Source: Cyanobium sp. CZS48M
GTDB taxonomy: Bacteria > Cyanobacteriota > Cyanobacteriia > PCC-6307 > Cyanobiaceae
Assembly: GCA_030373145.1 (NCBI GenBank)
Contig: JAUCZK010000001.1
Span: forward strand, 372,001 to 436,000
Length of the DNA stretch: 64,000 nt
Reading direction: 5' to 3'
A program made the position numbers and the translations under genes. Under the pieces are notes generated by a model. The model did not search any database, was not told where the DNA came from, and saw only the letters and a program-made list of their open reading frames with translations. Positions 28,279-37,910 of this stretch are shown piece by piece; positions within the stretch are counted from its first letter, which is position 1, and each line of letters begins with the position of its first letter.

Positions 28279-29229
28279 CTAACCCTTGACCCATGGGCCC
28301 GTTTCGGGCCCATGACTGGATGGAAGATCCAGAGGGGAACACGCCCTGAAGCTGGTGGACAGCGCAGGCGGGCTCAGGGAAGGGCGCTCAGGCGAGTCCT
28401 GGCATTCCAGCCAGTGCCGCGGTTGGCCATCGTACCAGGCAGACAGCGGGAAAGGAGACGAGGGATAGCCCACCCGCAGCAGGCAGAGGCCATGGGCCGG
28501 GGCTGCTTCCTTCACCTCCGAGCGGGCCCGCTGGCGCCAGCGCCTCTCAAAGCCGGCCCGGCTCAGCTGGCCCTCCCCCACCGCCACCAGCTGACCCATG
28601 ATCAGGCGTACCATGCCATAGAGAAAGCCGCTGGCCTGGATTTCGGCCACCACCAGGTCGCCGTGGCGCTCCAGGCTCACCGCTTGCACGGTGGTGCGGG
28701 CATGGGGGCGACGGCTGCCGGCCCGCTGGAAGGCGCTGAAATCATGGAAGCCCAGCAATCCGCGCAGGGCCGCCGCCATGGCGCGCTCATCAAGGTGCTG
28801 CCGGTAGCGGTGCCAGCTCCAGGGGGCGAGAAACAGATTGGGTCTGCGGCCGTTGTAGAGCGTGTAGCGGTAACGGCGGTAGCTGGCGGAGAAGCAGGCG
28901 TGCCAGCTGGAGGGCACGGCGGCAGCGGCTCTGACCCGGATTGAGGCCGGCAGGTGGCCATTGAGGGCCGCTGCCCAGCGCTGGGCTGGAATCGGCCCGC
29001 TGGCCTCGAAATGCACCACCTGACCCGCCGCGTGGACCCCGCTGTCGGTGCGACCGGCGGCCAGGGCCTTGGCGGGGCGGTAGGGATCGAGCCTGGCCAG
29101 GGCCCCCTCAAGGGTCTCCTGCACGCTGGCCTGGTGGGGCTGGCGCTGCCAACCACAAAATGAAGAACCCTCGTACTGCAGGCAGAGGGCGATCCGTTGG
29201 ATCGATCTCTGCTCTGAGCACGAGGGCAA
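28279..29229 (-). CDS. truA: tRNA pseudouridine(38-40) synthase
   Basis: TruA converts uridines 38-40 in the anticodon arm of many tRNAs. The catalytic Asp is residue 62 in [15 protein letters not shown], and [10 protein letters not shown] and the [13 protein letters not shown] segment are typical. At 316 residues it is longer than most family members because of a C-terminal Pro/Ser-rich tail of about 40 residues. The last codons contain a perfect ten-base-pair hairpin (28292-28314). It lies in the ribosomal superoperon, 20 bases after rplQ. Confidence 0.95.
   Translation of the reverse strand: MPSCSEQRSIQRIALCLQYEGSSFCGWQRQPHQASVQETLEGALARLDPYRPAKALAAGRTDSGVHAAGQVVHFEASGPIPAQRWAAALNGHLPASIRVRAAAAVPSSWHACFSASYRRYRYTLYNGRRPNLFLAPWSWHRYRQHLDERAMAAALRGLLGFHDFSAFQRAGSRRPHARTTVQAVSLERHGDLVVAEIQASGFLYGMVRLIMGQLVAVGEGQLSRAGFERRWRQRARSEVKEAAPAHGLCLLRVGYPSSPFPLSAWYDGQPRHWLECQDSPERPSLSPPALSTSFRACSPLDLPSSHGPETGPWVKG
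28292..28314 (-). repeat. Perfect 10-bp inverted repeat at the truA 3' end
   Basis: CATGGGCCCG and CGGGCCCATG flank the three-base loop TTT (plus strand). It lies inside the last twelve codons of truA and could act on the truA-rplM junction, but no T-run follows on the minus strand. Confidence 0.75.
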
Positions 29230-29249
29230 GGTGGGGTCGGCGTTGGGCG

Positions 29250-29600
29250 TCAGACCAGCTCGATGATGGCCATCTCGGCGTTGTCACCGCGACGGGGGAC
29301 GGTGCGGATGATGCGGGTGTAACCGCCGTTCCGCTCGCCGTAGCGCTCCTGGGCTTTGTCGAACAGCGAGTGCACCAGCTGCTTGTCGAAGATGTAGCCG
29401 ATGGCCCGACGGCGGGCGGCTAGGGTGCCCTCCTTGGCGAGGGTGATCATCCGCTCGGCCTCGTTGCGCAGGGCCTTGGCGCGGGTTTTGGTGGTGGTGA
29501 CTCGGCCTTCGCGGATCAACTGGGTGGTGAGTCCACGCAGAAGAGCCTTGCGTTGGTCGGCGGGTCGTCCGAGTAGGGGGACGCGGCACTGGTGTCGCAT
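29250..29600 (-). CDS. rplQ: 50S ribosomal protein L17
   Basis: L17 binds 23S rRNA near the exit tunnel. From the ATG at 29600 it is 116 residues, starting [24 protein letters not shown] and ending [12 protein letters not shown], the usual pattern and size. An upstream in-frame extension to 29699 overlaps rpoA and is not real. It follows rpoA by 43 bases. Confidence 0.97.
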   Translation of the reverse strand: MRHQCRVPLLGRPADQRKALLRGLTTQLIREGRVTTTKTRAKALRNEAERMITLAKEGTLAARRRAIGYIFDKQLVHSLFDKAQERYGERNGGYTRIIRTVPRRGDNAEMAIIELV

Positions 29601-29643
29601 GGTTCCGGGGGATGGGAAGGGAAAGGGTGGGAAACGGTGCCGC

Positions 29644-30582
29644 TCAGGCGGTGGTGCGGCTCTGGGGCAGGGAGATGCCGATGCGCTCCAGCGCTTCAAT
29701 CACCTCATCCGCTGATTTGGAGCCGAAGTTCTTGATCTCAAGGAGATCTTCGTAGCTGAAGCCCATCAGGTCGGAGACCGAATTGACCTGGGCCCGCTTC
29801 AGGCAGTTGTAGGCCCGAACCGAGAGGTTCAGCTCCTCCAGGGGAATCTGGCTCTCAGCCGAGGGCTCGGGTTCCAGGCCCGGCTCCTCGACCATGGTCA
29901 GACTGGCCAGGGGCTGGAACAGCTGAATCAGCTGATTGGCGGCCTGGGCCATGGCGTCGTCGGGCGTGATCGAGCCGCTGGTGACGATCTCCAGGCGCAG
30001 GCGCTCACGGGCTGAACCGCCTTCACCGACGGCCGTTTCATCGACGGTGTAGTTGACCCGGCGCACGGGCATGAACACCGCATCAATCTGGAGCAGATCG
30101 ATGGCGCTGGTGTCTTCGTGGTGGCGGTCCACCGGCCGGTAGCCGACGCCCTTCTCCACATGGACCTCCAGCTCCAGCGAGTGACCTTCGGCCACGGTGG
30201 CGATCGGGCGATCGAAATCGATCACCTGCACCTGGGACGAGAACTGCAGGTCGGCGGCGGTGACGCTGGCGGGACCATTGACGATCAGCCGGCCGATCTC
30301 CAGGTCGCGGTTGCGGCTGTTGACGACCACTTCCTTGCAGTTCAGCAGGATGTCGAGGACGTCTTCGCGCACCCCGGGGATGGTGGCGTATTCGTGGTTG
30401 ACACCGGAAATGCGCACCGCGGTGATGGCGCTGCCCTCCATGCCGCCCATCAGCACGCGCCGCAGGGCGTTGCCGAGGGTGATGGCCTGACCGCGGTCCA
30501 GGGGCCCGATCACGAACACACCGGTCTGGGAGCGGTCGTCAGCGATGTGATGCTCGACCCGATCGATCTGATACTGATGCAC
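29644..30582 (-). CDS. rpoA: RNA polymerase alpha subunit
   Basis: From the GTG at 30582 (M-H-Q-Y-Q-I-D-R-V) the protein is 312 residues, the usual cyanobacterial length. The N-terminal assembly domain includes [20 protein letters not shown], and the C-terminal domain (about 240-305) includes [22 protein letters not shown], which contacts UP elements and regulators. The start is set by homology; the open frame to 30663 would run into rpsK. It lies 50 bases after rpsK. Confidence 0.97.
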   Translation of the reverse strand: MHQYQIDRVEHHIADDRSQTGVFVIGPLDRGQAITLGNALRRVLMGGMEGSAITAVRISGVNHEYATIPGVREDVLDILLNCKEVVVNSRNRDLEIGRLIVNGPASVTAADLQFSSQVQVIDFDRPIATVAEGHSLELEVHVEKGVGYRPVDRHHEDTSAIDLLQIDAVFMPVRRVNYTVDETAVGEGGSARERLRLEIVTSGSITPDDAMAQAANQLIQLFQPLASLTMVEEPGLEPEPSAESQIPLEELNLSVRAYNCLKRAQVNSVSDLMGFSYEDLLEIKNFGSKSADEVIEALERIGISLPQSRTTA

Positions 30583-30632
30583 GGCCTGAAGGTGGTGAGG
30601 AGGAACGCCGAGAAGCGGCTGGAAACGAAGGC

Positions 30633-31025
30633 TCAGACCCGGCGGCGCTTGGAGCGGCGGCAACCGTTGTGGGGCAGAGGGGTGACATCGCGGATCAGAG
30701 TGATCTCGAGGCCGGCCACCTGCAGGGCCCGGATGGCGGTTTCACGCCCGGAGCCCGGGCCGCGCACCAGCACCTCGATCTGACGCATCCCCTGGTCCAG
30801 GGCCCGGCGGCCGGCGGCTTCAGCGGCGGTCTGGGCGGCGAAGGGGGTGCCCTTGCGAGCTCCCTTGAAGCCGCTGGCGCCGGCCGAGGACCAGGAGATC
30901 ACCTCACCGGCCGTGTCGGTGATCGACACGATGGTGTTGTTGAAAGTGCTCTGGATGTGTGCCACACCGTTGGGCACATTGCGCTTGGTTTTTTTTGCGC
31001 CGGTTTTCTTGGCTGGCTTCGCCAT
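30633..31025 (-). CDS. rpsK: 30S ribosomal protein S11
   Basis: S11 forms part of the platform near the E site and the mRNA path. The 130-residue product has [38 protein letters not shown] and the ending [18 protein letters not shown], all standard. The ATG at 31025 follows a 67-base gap after rpsM. Confidence 0.98.
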   Translation of the reverse strand: MAKPAKKTGAKKTKRNVPNGVAHIQSTFNNTIVSITDTAGEVISWSSAGASGFKGARKGTPFAAQTAAEAAGRRALDQGMRQIEVLVRGPGSGRETAIRALQVAGLEITLIRDVTPLPHNGCRRSKRRRV

Positions 31026-31092
31026 GGACGGGGGCCTGGTGGGGTGATGGGGTGGGGGGACTGAGTGGCGGAGCCGATCTCAGGCGGGCGGA

Positions 31093-31458
31093 TTACTTCT
31101 TCTTGCCGGCCACGGTCTTGCGGGCGCCGCGGCGGGTACGGGCGTTGGTGCGGGTGCGTTGACCGCGCACGGGCAGCCCCATGCGGTGGCGGCGACCACG
31201 GAGGCAGCCGATGTCCTGAAGGCGCTTGAGGGCCATGCCCTCCTGTCGGCGCAGGTCACCCTCGAGGGTGAAGGTTTCGGCCGCCGCCCGCAGTTTCTGG
31301 ACATCACCGTCGTCGAGATCCTTGACGCGGATGTCGGGGTTGACGCCTGCCTTGGCCAGGATCTTCTGGGCACGGTTAAGCCCGACCCCGTAGACGTACG
31401 TGAGAGAAATCTCGACCCTCTTGTCGCGAGGGATATCGACACCGGCAATCCGAGCCAC
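31093..31458 (-). CDS. rpsM: 30S ribosomal protein S13
   Basis: S13 lies in the head of the 30S subunit and forms intersubunit bridges. The 121-residue protein starts [24 protein letters not shown] and ends with a basic tail ([15 protein letters not shown]). The 94 bases upstream hold a TTCG-loop hairpin (31512-31527), a possible leader element. Confidence 0.98.
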   Translation of the reverse strand: MARIAGVDIPRDKRVEISLTYVYGVGLNRAQKILAKAGVNPDIRVKDLDDGDVQKLRAAAETFTLEGDLRRQEGMALKRLQDIGCLRGRRHRMGLPVRGQRTRTNARTRRGARKTVAGKKK

Positions 31459-31511
31459 GAAAAAACGATTCAGTTGGGCAGAGGGAGCCCGGCCAGCAAG
31501 GGCAGGGCGGC

Positions 31512-31527
31512 GCGCCCCGAAGGGCGC
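31512..31527 (-). repeat. TTCG-loop hairpin in the rpmJ-rpsM spacer
   Basis: On the minus strand GCGCCC-TTCG-GGGCGC forms a six-base-pair stem with a stable tetraloop between rpmJ and rpsM. There is no T-run after it. It may be a structured leader or a processing site. Confidence 0.5.
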
Positions 31528-31552
31528 TGGGGGAGCTGGAACGCGGAGCTGA

Positions 31553-31666
31553 TCAGCCCTGGCGTTGCTTGTGCTTGGGGTTGGTGCAGATCACCATCAC
31601 CCGGCCGTGGCGACGAATCACCCGGCACTTTTCGCACATCTTCTTGACTGAGGCACGCACCTTCAT
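31553..31666 (-). CDS. rpmJ: 50S ribosomal protein L36
   Basis: This encodes 37 residues, [19 protein letters not shown] through KHKQRQG. The zinc ligands are intact (Cys 11, Cys 14, Cys 27, His 32), so this is the zinc-binding form, unlike L31 in the same operon. L36 stabilises 23S rRNA near the GTPase centre. It begins 36 bases after adk, behind a candidate internal promoter. No infA gene lies between adk and rpmJ, where it stands in some other cyanobacteria. Confidence 0.97.
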   Translation of the reverse strand: MKVRASVKKMCEKCRVIRRHGRVMVICTNPKHKQRQG

Positions 31667-31698
31667 GGGCGGCGGCACTCCATTTTGCAAACAGCTAC

Positions 31699-31707
31699 AT
31701 TATCACA
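31699..31707 (-). promoter_or_regulatory. Candidate internal promoter upstream of rpmJ
   Basis: The minus strand reads TGTGATAAT, an extended -10 box, in an A/T-rich patch overlapping the adk stop and about 33 bases before the rpmJ ATG. No good -35 is visible. It could drive the rpmJ-rpsM-rpsK-rpoA-rplQ part separately. Confidence 0.4.
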
Positions 31708-32260
31708 GGGGTTGACCCACCAACTGGCTCACCCTGCCTGCAACCACCTCTACGGCCCCTTCGGCCTCCACCTCCCGGATCAGTCCCAGCTGGCGGTAGA
31801 AGGCGATCAGGGGTGCTGTCTGCTCGCGATAGACCTCGAGGCGATTGCGGATCACCGCTTCGTTGTCGTCGTCCCGTCCGCGGCTCAGCAGCCGCTGTAG
31901 CAGGATGCCGTCGTCGAGGTGCAGCAGCACCACGTGCTCGATTGGCTGTTGGAGCTCCTCAAGCAGCTGGCTGAGGGCTTCGGCCTGGGCCAGGTTTCGG
32001 GGGAAGCCATCCAGCAACCAGCCGCCATCGTGGCTGAGCAGGCGCGCTCTCACGATCGCCAGCACCAGGGCATCACTCACCAGCTCGCCCCGGGCCATTA
32101 CAGCCTGGGCTTCAGCCCCCAGCTCCGTGCCCGCCTGCACTTCGGCCCGCAACAGCTCGCCTGTGGAGAGGTGGAGCAGATTGCGCTCAGCGGCCAGCAG
32201 CTGGGCCTGGGTGCCCTTGCCGGCTCCTGGGGGGCCGAGAAAAAGAAGGCGGTCGGACAT
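31703..32260 (-). CDS. adk: Adenylate kinase
   Basis: Adk interconverts ATP + AMP and 2 ADP. From the ATG at 32260 it is 185 residues with the P-loop FLGPPGAGKGTQAQ and WLLDGFPRNLAQAEAL. It is the short form: the LID domain lacks the long zinc-binding insertion. An N-terminal extension to 32314 is unlikely. secY ends 50 bases upstream and rpmJ follows 36 bases later. Confidence 0.97.
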   Translation of the reverse strand: MSDRLLFLGPPGAGKGTQAQLLAAERNLLHLSTGELLRAEVQAGTELGAEAQAVMARGELVSDALVLAIVRARLLSHDGGWLLDGFPRNLAQAEALSQLLEELQQPIEHVVLLHLDDGILLQRLLSRGRDDDNEAVIRNRLEVYREQTAPLIAFYRQLGLIREVEAEGAVEVVAGRVSQLVGQPL

Positions 32261-32310
32261 GGCGGGATGGGTGACTGGGATGGGGGCCGGGGGCTGTGGT
32301 TCGGAGCGGA

Positions 32311-33627
32311 TCATTCCCGCACCATGCCCTCATAGCGCTGGGAGATCACGTAGGTCTGCACCTGCTTGGCGGTGTCAATGGCGACTCCCACCAGGATCAG
32401 CAGGGAGGTGGCCCCCAGACCCTGGAAGGTGCGCACCTGGGTGGCGCCCTCCACGGCGGAGGGAATGATCGCCACCGCTCCGAGGAAGAGACCCCCCAGC
32501 AGGGTGAGCCGGTTCTGCACACCGCTGAGGTATTGGGCGGTGGCGGAGCCTGGCCTGACACCGGGAATGGCAACTCCCCCGCGCTTGAGGTTGGTGGCCA
32601 CGTCGATCGGATTGATCGTCAGGGAGGCGTAGAAGAGCGAAAAGCCGCAGATCAGCCCGAAGAAGATCAGGGCATAGAGCCAGGGTGTGCTGCTGTTGGG
32701 GTTGAGGTAGCCGGCCAGCTGGATCAGCCAGGGGGCCCTGGTGATGTTGGCGATCGTGAGGGGGAGGAAGATCACCGCCGAAGCGAAGATGATCGGCATC
32801 ACGCCGCCGGCGTTGAGCTTGAGCGGCAGGTAGCTCTGGCGGCTGGTGAGGCTGGCCTGACCCACCTGGCGCTTGGCACTGACGATCGGAATCCGCCGGC
32901 TGCCCTCCTGCACGAAGATGATGCCCACAATGGTCACTAGAAAGATCAGCACCAGCACCACGATCCCGCCGATGGTGGCCCGGTCGCCGCTTTCAGCCAG
33001 CTTCACGGTGGAGCCGAGGGCCCTGGGCAGGGTGGCGACGATGTTCACAAAGATCACCAGAGAGGCCCCCTGACCGATGCCGCGTTCGGTGATCACCTCG
33101 CTGATCCACATCACCACCATCGCCCCGGTGACCAGCGCCAGGGTGGTCTGGATCACGAACACCGGCACCGGAATACCGGGAAGGGCGTACTGGCGCAGGA
33201 TCAGCGCAAAAACAGTGCTTTGCAGCAGGCCCCAGCCCAGGGCCACGTAACGGGTGATCTGGGCGATCTTGCGTCGACCGGCTTCCCCCTCGTTCTTCTG
33301 GAGGTCTTCGAGCTGGGGCAGGGCCGCGGTGAGCAGCTGCAGGATGATCGAGGCGTTGATGAACGGCAGGATCCCGAGGGCGAACACCCCCAGGGTGGAG
33401 ATGCCACCGCCGGTGAAGATGTCGAGGAAGCCAATCAGCTGGCCGCCCTGCTGGATGAACTGCTGGAAGGCCACCCGGTCGATGCCCGGCATGGGGATGT
33501 AGATCCCCAGGCGCACAAGCAACAGCAGCCCCAGGGTGGTGAGAACCCGATCCCTCAGTCCCTTGGACTGAACCACCTGGGTGATGATTTCCGCGGCACT
33601 GGGGTTACGGCCCCGGCTGACGAGCAT
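32311..33627 (-). CDS. secY: Preprotein translocase subunit SecY
   Basis: SecY is the protein-conducting channel of the plasma and thylakoid membranes. From the ATG at 33627 it is 438 residues with ten membrane helices, starting MLVSRGRNPSAAEIITQVVQS and including the cytoplasmic loop KRGGVAIPGVRPG, which contacts SecA and the ribosome. The preceding 133-base spacer after rplO is the largest in this half of the operon and holds a hairpin. Confidence 0.97.
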   Translation of the reverse strand: MLVSRGRNPSAAEIITQVVQSKGLRDRVLTTLGLLLLVRLGIYIPMPGIDRVAFQQFIQQGGQLIGFLDIFTGGGISTLGVFALGILPFINASIILQLLTAALPQLEDLQKNEGEAGRRKIAQITRYVALGWGLLQSTVFALILRQYALPGIPVPVFVIQTTLALVTGAMVVMWISEVITERGIGQGASLVIFVNIVATLPRALGSTVKLAESGDRATIGGIVVLVLIFLVTIVGIIFVQEGSRRIPIVSAKRQVGQASLTSRQSYLPLKLNAGGVMPIIFASAVIFLPLTIANITRAPWLIQLAGYLNPNSSTPWLYALIFFGLICGFSLFYASLTINPIDVATNLKRGGVAIPGVRPGSATAQYLSGVQNRLTLLGGLFLGAVAIIPSAVEGATQVRTFQGLGATSLLILVGVAIDTAKQVQTYVISQRYEGMVRE

Positions 33628-33727
33628 GGCGAGAAGGGACGAGGGACGGGCTGGCGGAGAGGGGCAGCGACGGCAAAGCCGCCTGCTCATCCGATCAACG
33701 GCGGCAGACGGCTGGTGGCCTGGCAGA

Positions 33728-33745
33728 CCCCTGACGGATCAGGGG
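33728..33745 (-). repeat. Hairpin in the rplO-secY spacer
   Basis: CCCCTGA and TCAGGGG form a seven-base-pair stem with a four-base loop, 16 bases after rplO on the minus strand, with no T-run. It may attenuate or protect the mRNA between rplO and secY. Confidence 0.45.
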
Positions 33746-33760
33746 ACGGACCTGGGGCGA

Positions 33761-34213
33761 TCAGTGGATCAGCTCGCAGGTGCCACCGGCCGCCTCGATC
33801 TTGGCGCGGGCCGAGGCGGTGAAGGCGGCCGCTTCGACCTTGAGCTTGACGCTCAGTTCACCGTTGCCGAGGATCTTCAGCGGGTGCTTGGGGCTGGTGA
33901 CCAGGCCGGCGTCCACCAGGGAATCCATGGTGACGGTGCTGCCGGATTCCAGCTGCGCCAGTTTGCCCACGTTGAGCACAGAGAAGTGCTTGGGGTTCAC
34001 CAGCGGGAAGTGCTTGAGCTTGGGCAGCCGGCGGTAGAGGGGCATCTGGCCACCTTCGAAGCCGGGGCGGGTGGGACGGCCTGAGCGGGACTTCTGGCCG
34101 CGCATGCCGAAACCGCAGCTGGCGCCCTGGCCGGCGGCGATGCCGCGACCTTTGCGCAGTTTGCGGCGTCGGGCACCGGTCTGGGGGGTGAGGGTGCTGA
34201 GTGAGAGGGTCAT
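33761..34213 (-). CDS. rplO: 50S ribosomal protein L15
   Basis: L15 is a late assembly protein of the large subunit. The 150-residue product starts [45 protein letters not shown], the typical glycine/arginine-rich N-terminal arm. It follows rpsE by only five bases. No rpmD (L30) gene stands between rpsE and rplO, as is usual for cyanobacteria. Confidence 0.97.
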   Translation of the reverse strand: MTLSLSTLTPQTGARRRKLRKGRGIAAGQGASCGFGMRGQKSRSGRPTRPGFEGGQMPLYRRLPKLKHFPLVNPKHFSVLNVGKLAQLESGSTVTMDSLVDAGLVTSPKHPLKILGNGELSVKLKVEAAAFTASARAKIEAAGGTCELIH

Positions 34214-34218
34214 GGGGC

Positions 34219-34893
34219 TCAGGAGTAAATCTGCTCGAGGGAGATGCCCCGTTCCTTGGCCGTCTCTTTGTGGGTGCGCAGAGACTGCAGCGCCTGGATG
34301 GTGGCGCGGGCGTTGTTGAGGGGGGTCTTGCTGCCGAGGCGCTTGGCCAGCACGTTCTTGATTCCGGCCAGCTCCAGCACGGTGCGGATCGAGCCGCCCG
34401 CGATCACACCGGTACCAGGGGCCGCCGGGCGCATCAGGATGCTGGCGGCACCATCGACACCCCGGCCGTCGGTGGGGATCGAGCTGGTGCGGGTCAGGGG
34501 AACCTTGACCAGGTGCTTCTTGCCATCGGCCACGCCCTTGCGCACGGCGCCGATCACATCACCAGCCTTGCCAACGCCCACACCGACCTGGCCGCGTTCG
34601 TTGCCGACCACGACGATGGCGCGGAAGCTCATCTTCTTACCGCCTTTGACGGTTTTGGAGACGCGGCGGATCTGAACCACCCGCTCCTGCCATTCGGAGT
34701 CGCGCTCCTGGCCGCGGCGGTTGTCGCCGCGACGTCCGCCGCCGGCACCGCCACCGCGGCGATCACCGCCGCCGCCGCCACGGTTTCCGCCGCCGCCGCC
34801 GCGACGCTCCTGCTGGCCCTCAGCGGCCGCAGGCACGCCGACGGCCCCTGAGGGCACGTCGGTGGATCTGGTCTGTTCGTTGGTTTCGGTCAT
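34219..34893 (-). CDS. rpsE: 30S ribosomal protein S5 with RGG-rich N-terminal extension
   Basis: S5 shapes the mRNA entry tunnel and affects decoding accuracy. From the ATG at 34893 it is 224 residues, longer than the usual 165-175. The normal S5 part begins near residue 65 ([30 protein letters not shown]). Before it lies a Gly/Arg-rich stretch (about 28-60) with repeated RRGGGGG and RRGD units, like an RGG box. Such extensions occur in marine Synechococcus S5 proteins. It follows rplR by 13 bases. Confidence 0.95.
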   Translation of the reverse strand: MTETNEQTRSTDVPSGAVGVPAAAEGQQERRGGGGGNRGGGGGDRRGGGAGGGRRGDNRRGQERDSEWQERVVQIRRVSKTVKGGKKMSFRAIVVVGNERGQVGVGVGKAGDVIGAVRKGVADGKKHLVKVPLTRTSSIPTDGRGVDGAASILMRPAAPGTGVIAGGSIRTVLELAGIKNVLAKRLGSKTPLNNARATIQALQSLRTHKETAKERGISLEQIYS

Positions 34894-34906
34894 GGTTGGA
34901 GGCGGT

Positions 34907-35272
34907 TCAGAACTGAAGGCCCGCTTCCCGGGCGGCATCGGCGAGGGCCTTGACCCGGCCGTGGTACAGGTTGCCACCGCGGTCGAAGACCACCTGCTGG
35001 ATGCCCTTGGCGATGGCGCGGGTGGCCAGCAGCTGACCTACGGCGACGGAGGCGTCACAGGAGGCGCTTGACTCGAGGCTGGTGCGCAGATCCTTGTCGA
35101 GGGTCGAGGCCGCGCAGAGGGTGGTCTGGGCGGCGTCGTCGATGACCTGGGCGTAGATGTGGTTGTTCGAGCGGAACACGGCCAACCGCGGACGGTCGGA
35201 GGTTCCGTTGAGATGGCGACGCAGACGGCGGTGACGCTTCTGGGTCTGCTGTTTTCTGGAAAGGGTGGACAT
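34907..35272 (-). CDS. rplR: 50S ribosomal protein L18
   Basis: L18 binds 5S rRNA with L5 in the central protuberance. The 121-residue protein starts [23 protein letters not shown] and ends in [15 protein letters not shown], as usual. It lies 32 bases after rplF and 13 before rpsE. Confidence 0.97.
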   Translation of the reverse strand: MSTLSRKQQTQKRHRRLRRHLNGTSDRPRLAVFRSNNHIYAQVIDDAAQTTLCAASTLDKDLRTSLESSASCDASVAVGQLLATRAIAKGIQQVVFDRGGNLYHGRVKALADAAREAGLQF

Positions 35273-35304
35273 GGCAGTACAGGGTGGGAACGCTCAGGCA
35301 GGCC

Positions 35305-35844
35305 TCATTTCTTACCGGTCTTGCCGGCCTTGCGCAGGATGCGCTCGCCCGCGTACTTGATGCCCTTGCCCTTGTAGGGCTCGGGCGGCCGGATGGCGCG
35401 GATCTTGGCGGCTTCATTGCCCACCAGCTCCTTGTCGGCGCCGGACACCATCACCTGGGTGGTGCCTTCGACCGTGAAGCTCACGCCCTCGGGGGGATTG
35501 ACCTCCACGGGGTGGCTGTAACCGGCGCTGACCACGAGCTTGCGGCCCTGGACCTGGGCGCGGTAGCCCACGCCGATGATCTCGAGCTTGCGAGTGAAGC
35601 CCTGGCTGACCCCCTCGACCATGTTGGAGACGAGGGTGCGGCAGAGGCCGTGACGCTCCCGTGAGCGGCGGCTGCCGTTGGACGGGGTGACCACCAGGGT
35701 GTTCTCCTGCTGGCTGACCGCCACACCGTCCGGGAGGGTGCGGCGGAGCTCACCCTTAGGACCTTTGACCGTGACCGCAAGGCCCGACAGGGTGACGTTC
35801 ACCTTGTCGGGGATGGGGATCGGCGCTTTACCAATACGTGACAT
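35305..35844 (-). CDS. rplF: 50S ribosomal protein L6
   Basis: L6 lies near the factor-binding site of the large subunit. The 179-residue product starts [21 protein letters not shown] and includes the C-terminal signature [16 protein letters not shown]. Both halves of the duplicated fold are present. It follows rpsH by 15 bases. Confidence 0.98.
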   Translation of the reverse strand: MSRIGKAPIPIPDKVNVTLSGLAVTVKGPKGELRRTLPDGVAVSQQENTLVVTPSNGSRRSRERHGLCRTLVSNMVEGVSQGFTRKLEIIGVGYRAQVQGRKLVVSAGYSHPVEVNPPEGVSFTVEGTTQVMVSGADKELVGNEAAKIRAIRPPEPYKGKGIKYAGERILRKAGKTGKK

Positions 35845-35859
35845 GGATCGACTCCCTGA

Positions 35860-36261
35860 TCAATAGATGTAGCAAAGCACTTCACCGCCGACGCCCTGCT
35901 TGCGGGCGTCACGGTCGCTCATCACCCCTTTGGACGTGGAGATGATCGCCACACCAAGGCCACCGAGGACCTTGGGAAGCTGGCGGGTGTTTTTGTAGAT
36001 GCGCAGACCAGGCTTGCTCACCCGTTGCACAGAGCGAATGGTGGGCTGACGGTGCTTGCCGCTGTATTTCAGCTCAAGCACGAGAAAGCGTTCGACGCCT
36101 TCTCCCTCCTCGCTGATCTGGTCAATGAAGCCTTCGTGCTGCAGCACCTTGGCGATGCTGTGGGAGAGGCGTGAGGCGGGCACCTTGGTGGTCTGGTGCT
36201 TCTTCTCACTCGCATTGCGGATGCGGGTGAGCATGTCGGAAATCGGGTCGTGATTGGCCAT
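35860..36261 (-). CDS. rpsH: 30S ribosomal protein S8
   Basis: S8 binds 16S rRNA helix 21 and is a central assembly protein; in many bacteria it also represses its own operon. The 133-residue protein starts [17 protein letters not shown] and ends GGEVLCYIY, the classic C-terminus. It lies 20 bases after rplE. The small protein S14 (rpsN) is not present between rplE and rpsH. Confidence 0.98.
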   Translation of the reverse strand: MANHDPISDMLTRIRNASEKKHQTTKVPASRLSHSIAKVLQHEGFIDQISEEGEGVERFLVLELKYSGKHRQPTIRSVQRVSKPGLRIYKNTRQLPKVLGGLGVAIISTSKGVMSDRDARKQGVGGEVLCYIY

Positions 36262-36281
36262 GGTTGGGATCCGGGGAGGGC

Positions 36282-36821
36282 TCAGTTGCTGCGGAACGGC
36301 ATTCCCATCTCGCGGAGGAGGGCCCGGCCCTCTTCATCGTTGCGGGCGCTGGTCACGATGGTGATGTCCATGCCACGGATGGCGTCGATCTTGTCGTAGG
36401 AGATTTCAGGGAAGATGATCTGCTCCCGCACCCCCAGGGTGTAGTTGCCACGGCCGTCAAAGCTCTTGGGGCTGACCCCGCGAAAGTCGCGGATGCGTGG
36501 CAGGGCCAGGTTGATCAGGCGCTCCAGGAAGGCATACATCCGGTCACCCCGCAGGGTGACGACCACGCCGATTGGCATGCCCTGGCGAATCTTGAAGCCG
36601 GCGATGGCTTTCTTGGCGCGCGTCACCACCACCTTCTGTCCGGTGATCGTGGCCAGCTCGCTGATCGAGGCCTCAAGGGCCTTGGCGTTCTGGGCGGCTT
36701 CGCCAAGTCCCCTGTTGACGGTGACCTTCATCACCTTGGGGACTTCATGGATGTTCGAGAGAGTGAGATCCTTGAGCAACTTGGGCTGGATCGTCTCCCG
36801 ATAGCGCTGTTTGAGTGACAT
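36282..36821 (-). CDS. rplE: 50S ribosomal protein L5
   Basis: L5 binds 5S rRNA and contacts P-site tRNA. The 179-residue product has [35 protein letters not shown] and the ending [13 protein letters not shown]. An 84-base gap after rplX precedes it, with no clear hairpin that I can see. Confidence 0.98.
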   Translation of the reverse strand: MSLKQRYRETIQPKLLKDLTLSNIHEVPKVMKVTVNRGLGEAAQNAKALEASISELATITGQKVVVTRAKKAIAGFKIRQGMPIGVVVTLRGDRMYAFLERLINLALPRIRDFRGVSPKSFDGRGNYTLGVREQIIFPEISYDKIDAIRGMDITIVTSARNDEEGRALLREMGMPFRSN

Positions 36822-36905
36822 GGCGGGGATGGGGGAATGCGCTTCTGGGCGTTGTCAGAAAGCGGACGGGTTGGCGTTCAACGGTGGCAGCGGTCGTCCT
36901 TGCCC

Positions 36906-37262
36906 TCAGGCAAGAAGTTCACCCGTCTTCTTGAGGCGGCGCTTCTTGGTGCCGTCGGCTTCGACGACGAGCTCCACCCGGCTGGGAACGTTGTTGGCGG
37001 TGGAGAACACCATCACATTGGAGGCGTGAATGGAGGCCTCTTCGGTGAGGATTCGGCCGGACTCACCCTCCTGGGTGGGTTTCATGTGGCGGGTGCGCAG
37101 GTTGATGCCCTGCACCACCACACGGTTCAGGTCGGGAAGGGTGCGCAGGACCTCACCGGTCTTGCCCCTGTCCTTGCCGGCAATCACCTTGACGGTGTCA
37201 CCCTTGCGGATGCGCATCTTGACCCGTTGGACGGGCCGTGCTTTTGGGGTGGCTGTGGCCAT
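36906..37262 (-). CDS. rplX: 50S ribosomal protein L24
   Basis: L24 starts large-subunit assembly at the exit tunnel. The 118-residue product has a KOW motif ([23 protein letters not shown]) preceded by about 15 residues of extension. The start is one base after the rplN stop, so translation is probably coupled. Confidence 0.97.
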   Translation of the reverse strand: MATATPKARPVQRVKMRIRKGDTVKVIAGKDRGKTGEVLRTLPDLNRVVVQGINLRTRHMKPTQEGESGRILTEEASIHASNVMVFSTANNVPSRVELVVEADGTKKRRLKKTGELLA

Positions 37263-37263
37263 T

Positions 37264-37629
37264 TCAGATCACCTCCGGGGCGAGTGACACGATTTTGGTG
37301 AAGTTGCGTTCCCGCAGCTCCCGGGCCACGGGTCCGAACACCCGGGTGCCTTTGGGGTTGTTGTCGGTGCCCAGGATCACGGCGGCGTTGTCGTCGAAGC
37401 GGATCGCATTGCCGGTGTCGCGGCGCAGGGTGGCCCTGGTGCGAACGACCACGGCCTTGACCACATCCGATTTCTTGACACCCATGTTGGGCATGGCGTC
37501 CTTGACGGTCGCCACGATCACATCACCCACGTGGGCATAGCGACGGTTGGTGCCCAGCACACGAATGCACTGGATGCGCTTGGCCCCGCTGTTATCAGCG
37601 ACGTTGAGGAAAGTTTCCTGCTGAATCAT
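37264..37629 (-). CDS. rplN: 50S ribosomal protein L14
   Basis: L14 forms part of an intersubunit bridge and is the site where RsfS blocks joining. The 121-residue protein starts [26 protein letters not shown] and ends VSLAPEVI, exactly the family pattern. It follows rpsQ by 12 bases. Confidence 0.98.
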   Translation of the reverse strand: MIQQETFLNVADNSGAKRIQCIRVLGTNRRYAHVGDVIVATVKDAMPNMGVKKSDVVKAVVVRTRATLRRDTGNAIRFDDNAAVILGTDNNPKGTRVFGPVARELRERNFTKIVSLAPEVI

Positions 37630-37641
37630 GGTGGGGTCTCC

Positions 37642-37893
37642 TCAGCTCGCGCCGGATGTGGTGAAAACCTCGGCGACGGCCCAGCGCTTGGTGCGGCTGA
37701 GGGGACGGGTTTCGGTGATGCGGACCCGATCACCCACGCGACAACGGTTGTCCTCGTCGTGGGCTTTGTAACGGGTGGTGCGGCTGACGGTCTTCTGGTA
37801 GATGGGATGGGGGAAGCGGTTTTCAACCGCGACCACCACCGTTTTGTCCATCTTGTCGCTGACGACGACGCCGACCCTTTCCTTGAGTGCCAT
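37642..37893 (-). CDS. rpsQ: 30S ribosomal protein S17
   Basis: S17 is an early 16S-binding protein. From the ATG at 37893 it is 83 residues, starting [21 protein letters not shown] and including the family segment [26 protein letters not shown] longer frame to 38058 overlaps rpmC and is rejected. It follows rpmC by 17 bases. Confidence 0.97.
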   Translation of the reverse strand: MALKERVGVVVSDKMDKTVVVAVENRFPHPIYQKTVSRTTRYKAHDEDNRCRVGDRVRITETRPLSRTKRWAVAEVFTTSGAS

Positions 37894-37910
37894 GGGTGGT
37901 GTGGGGGGGA

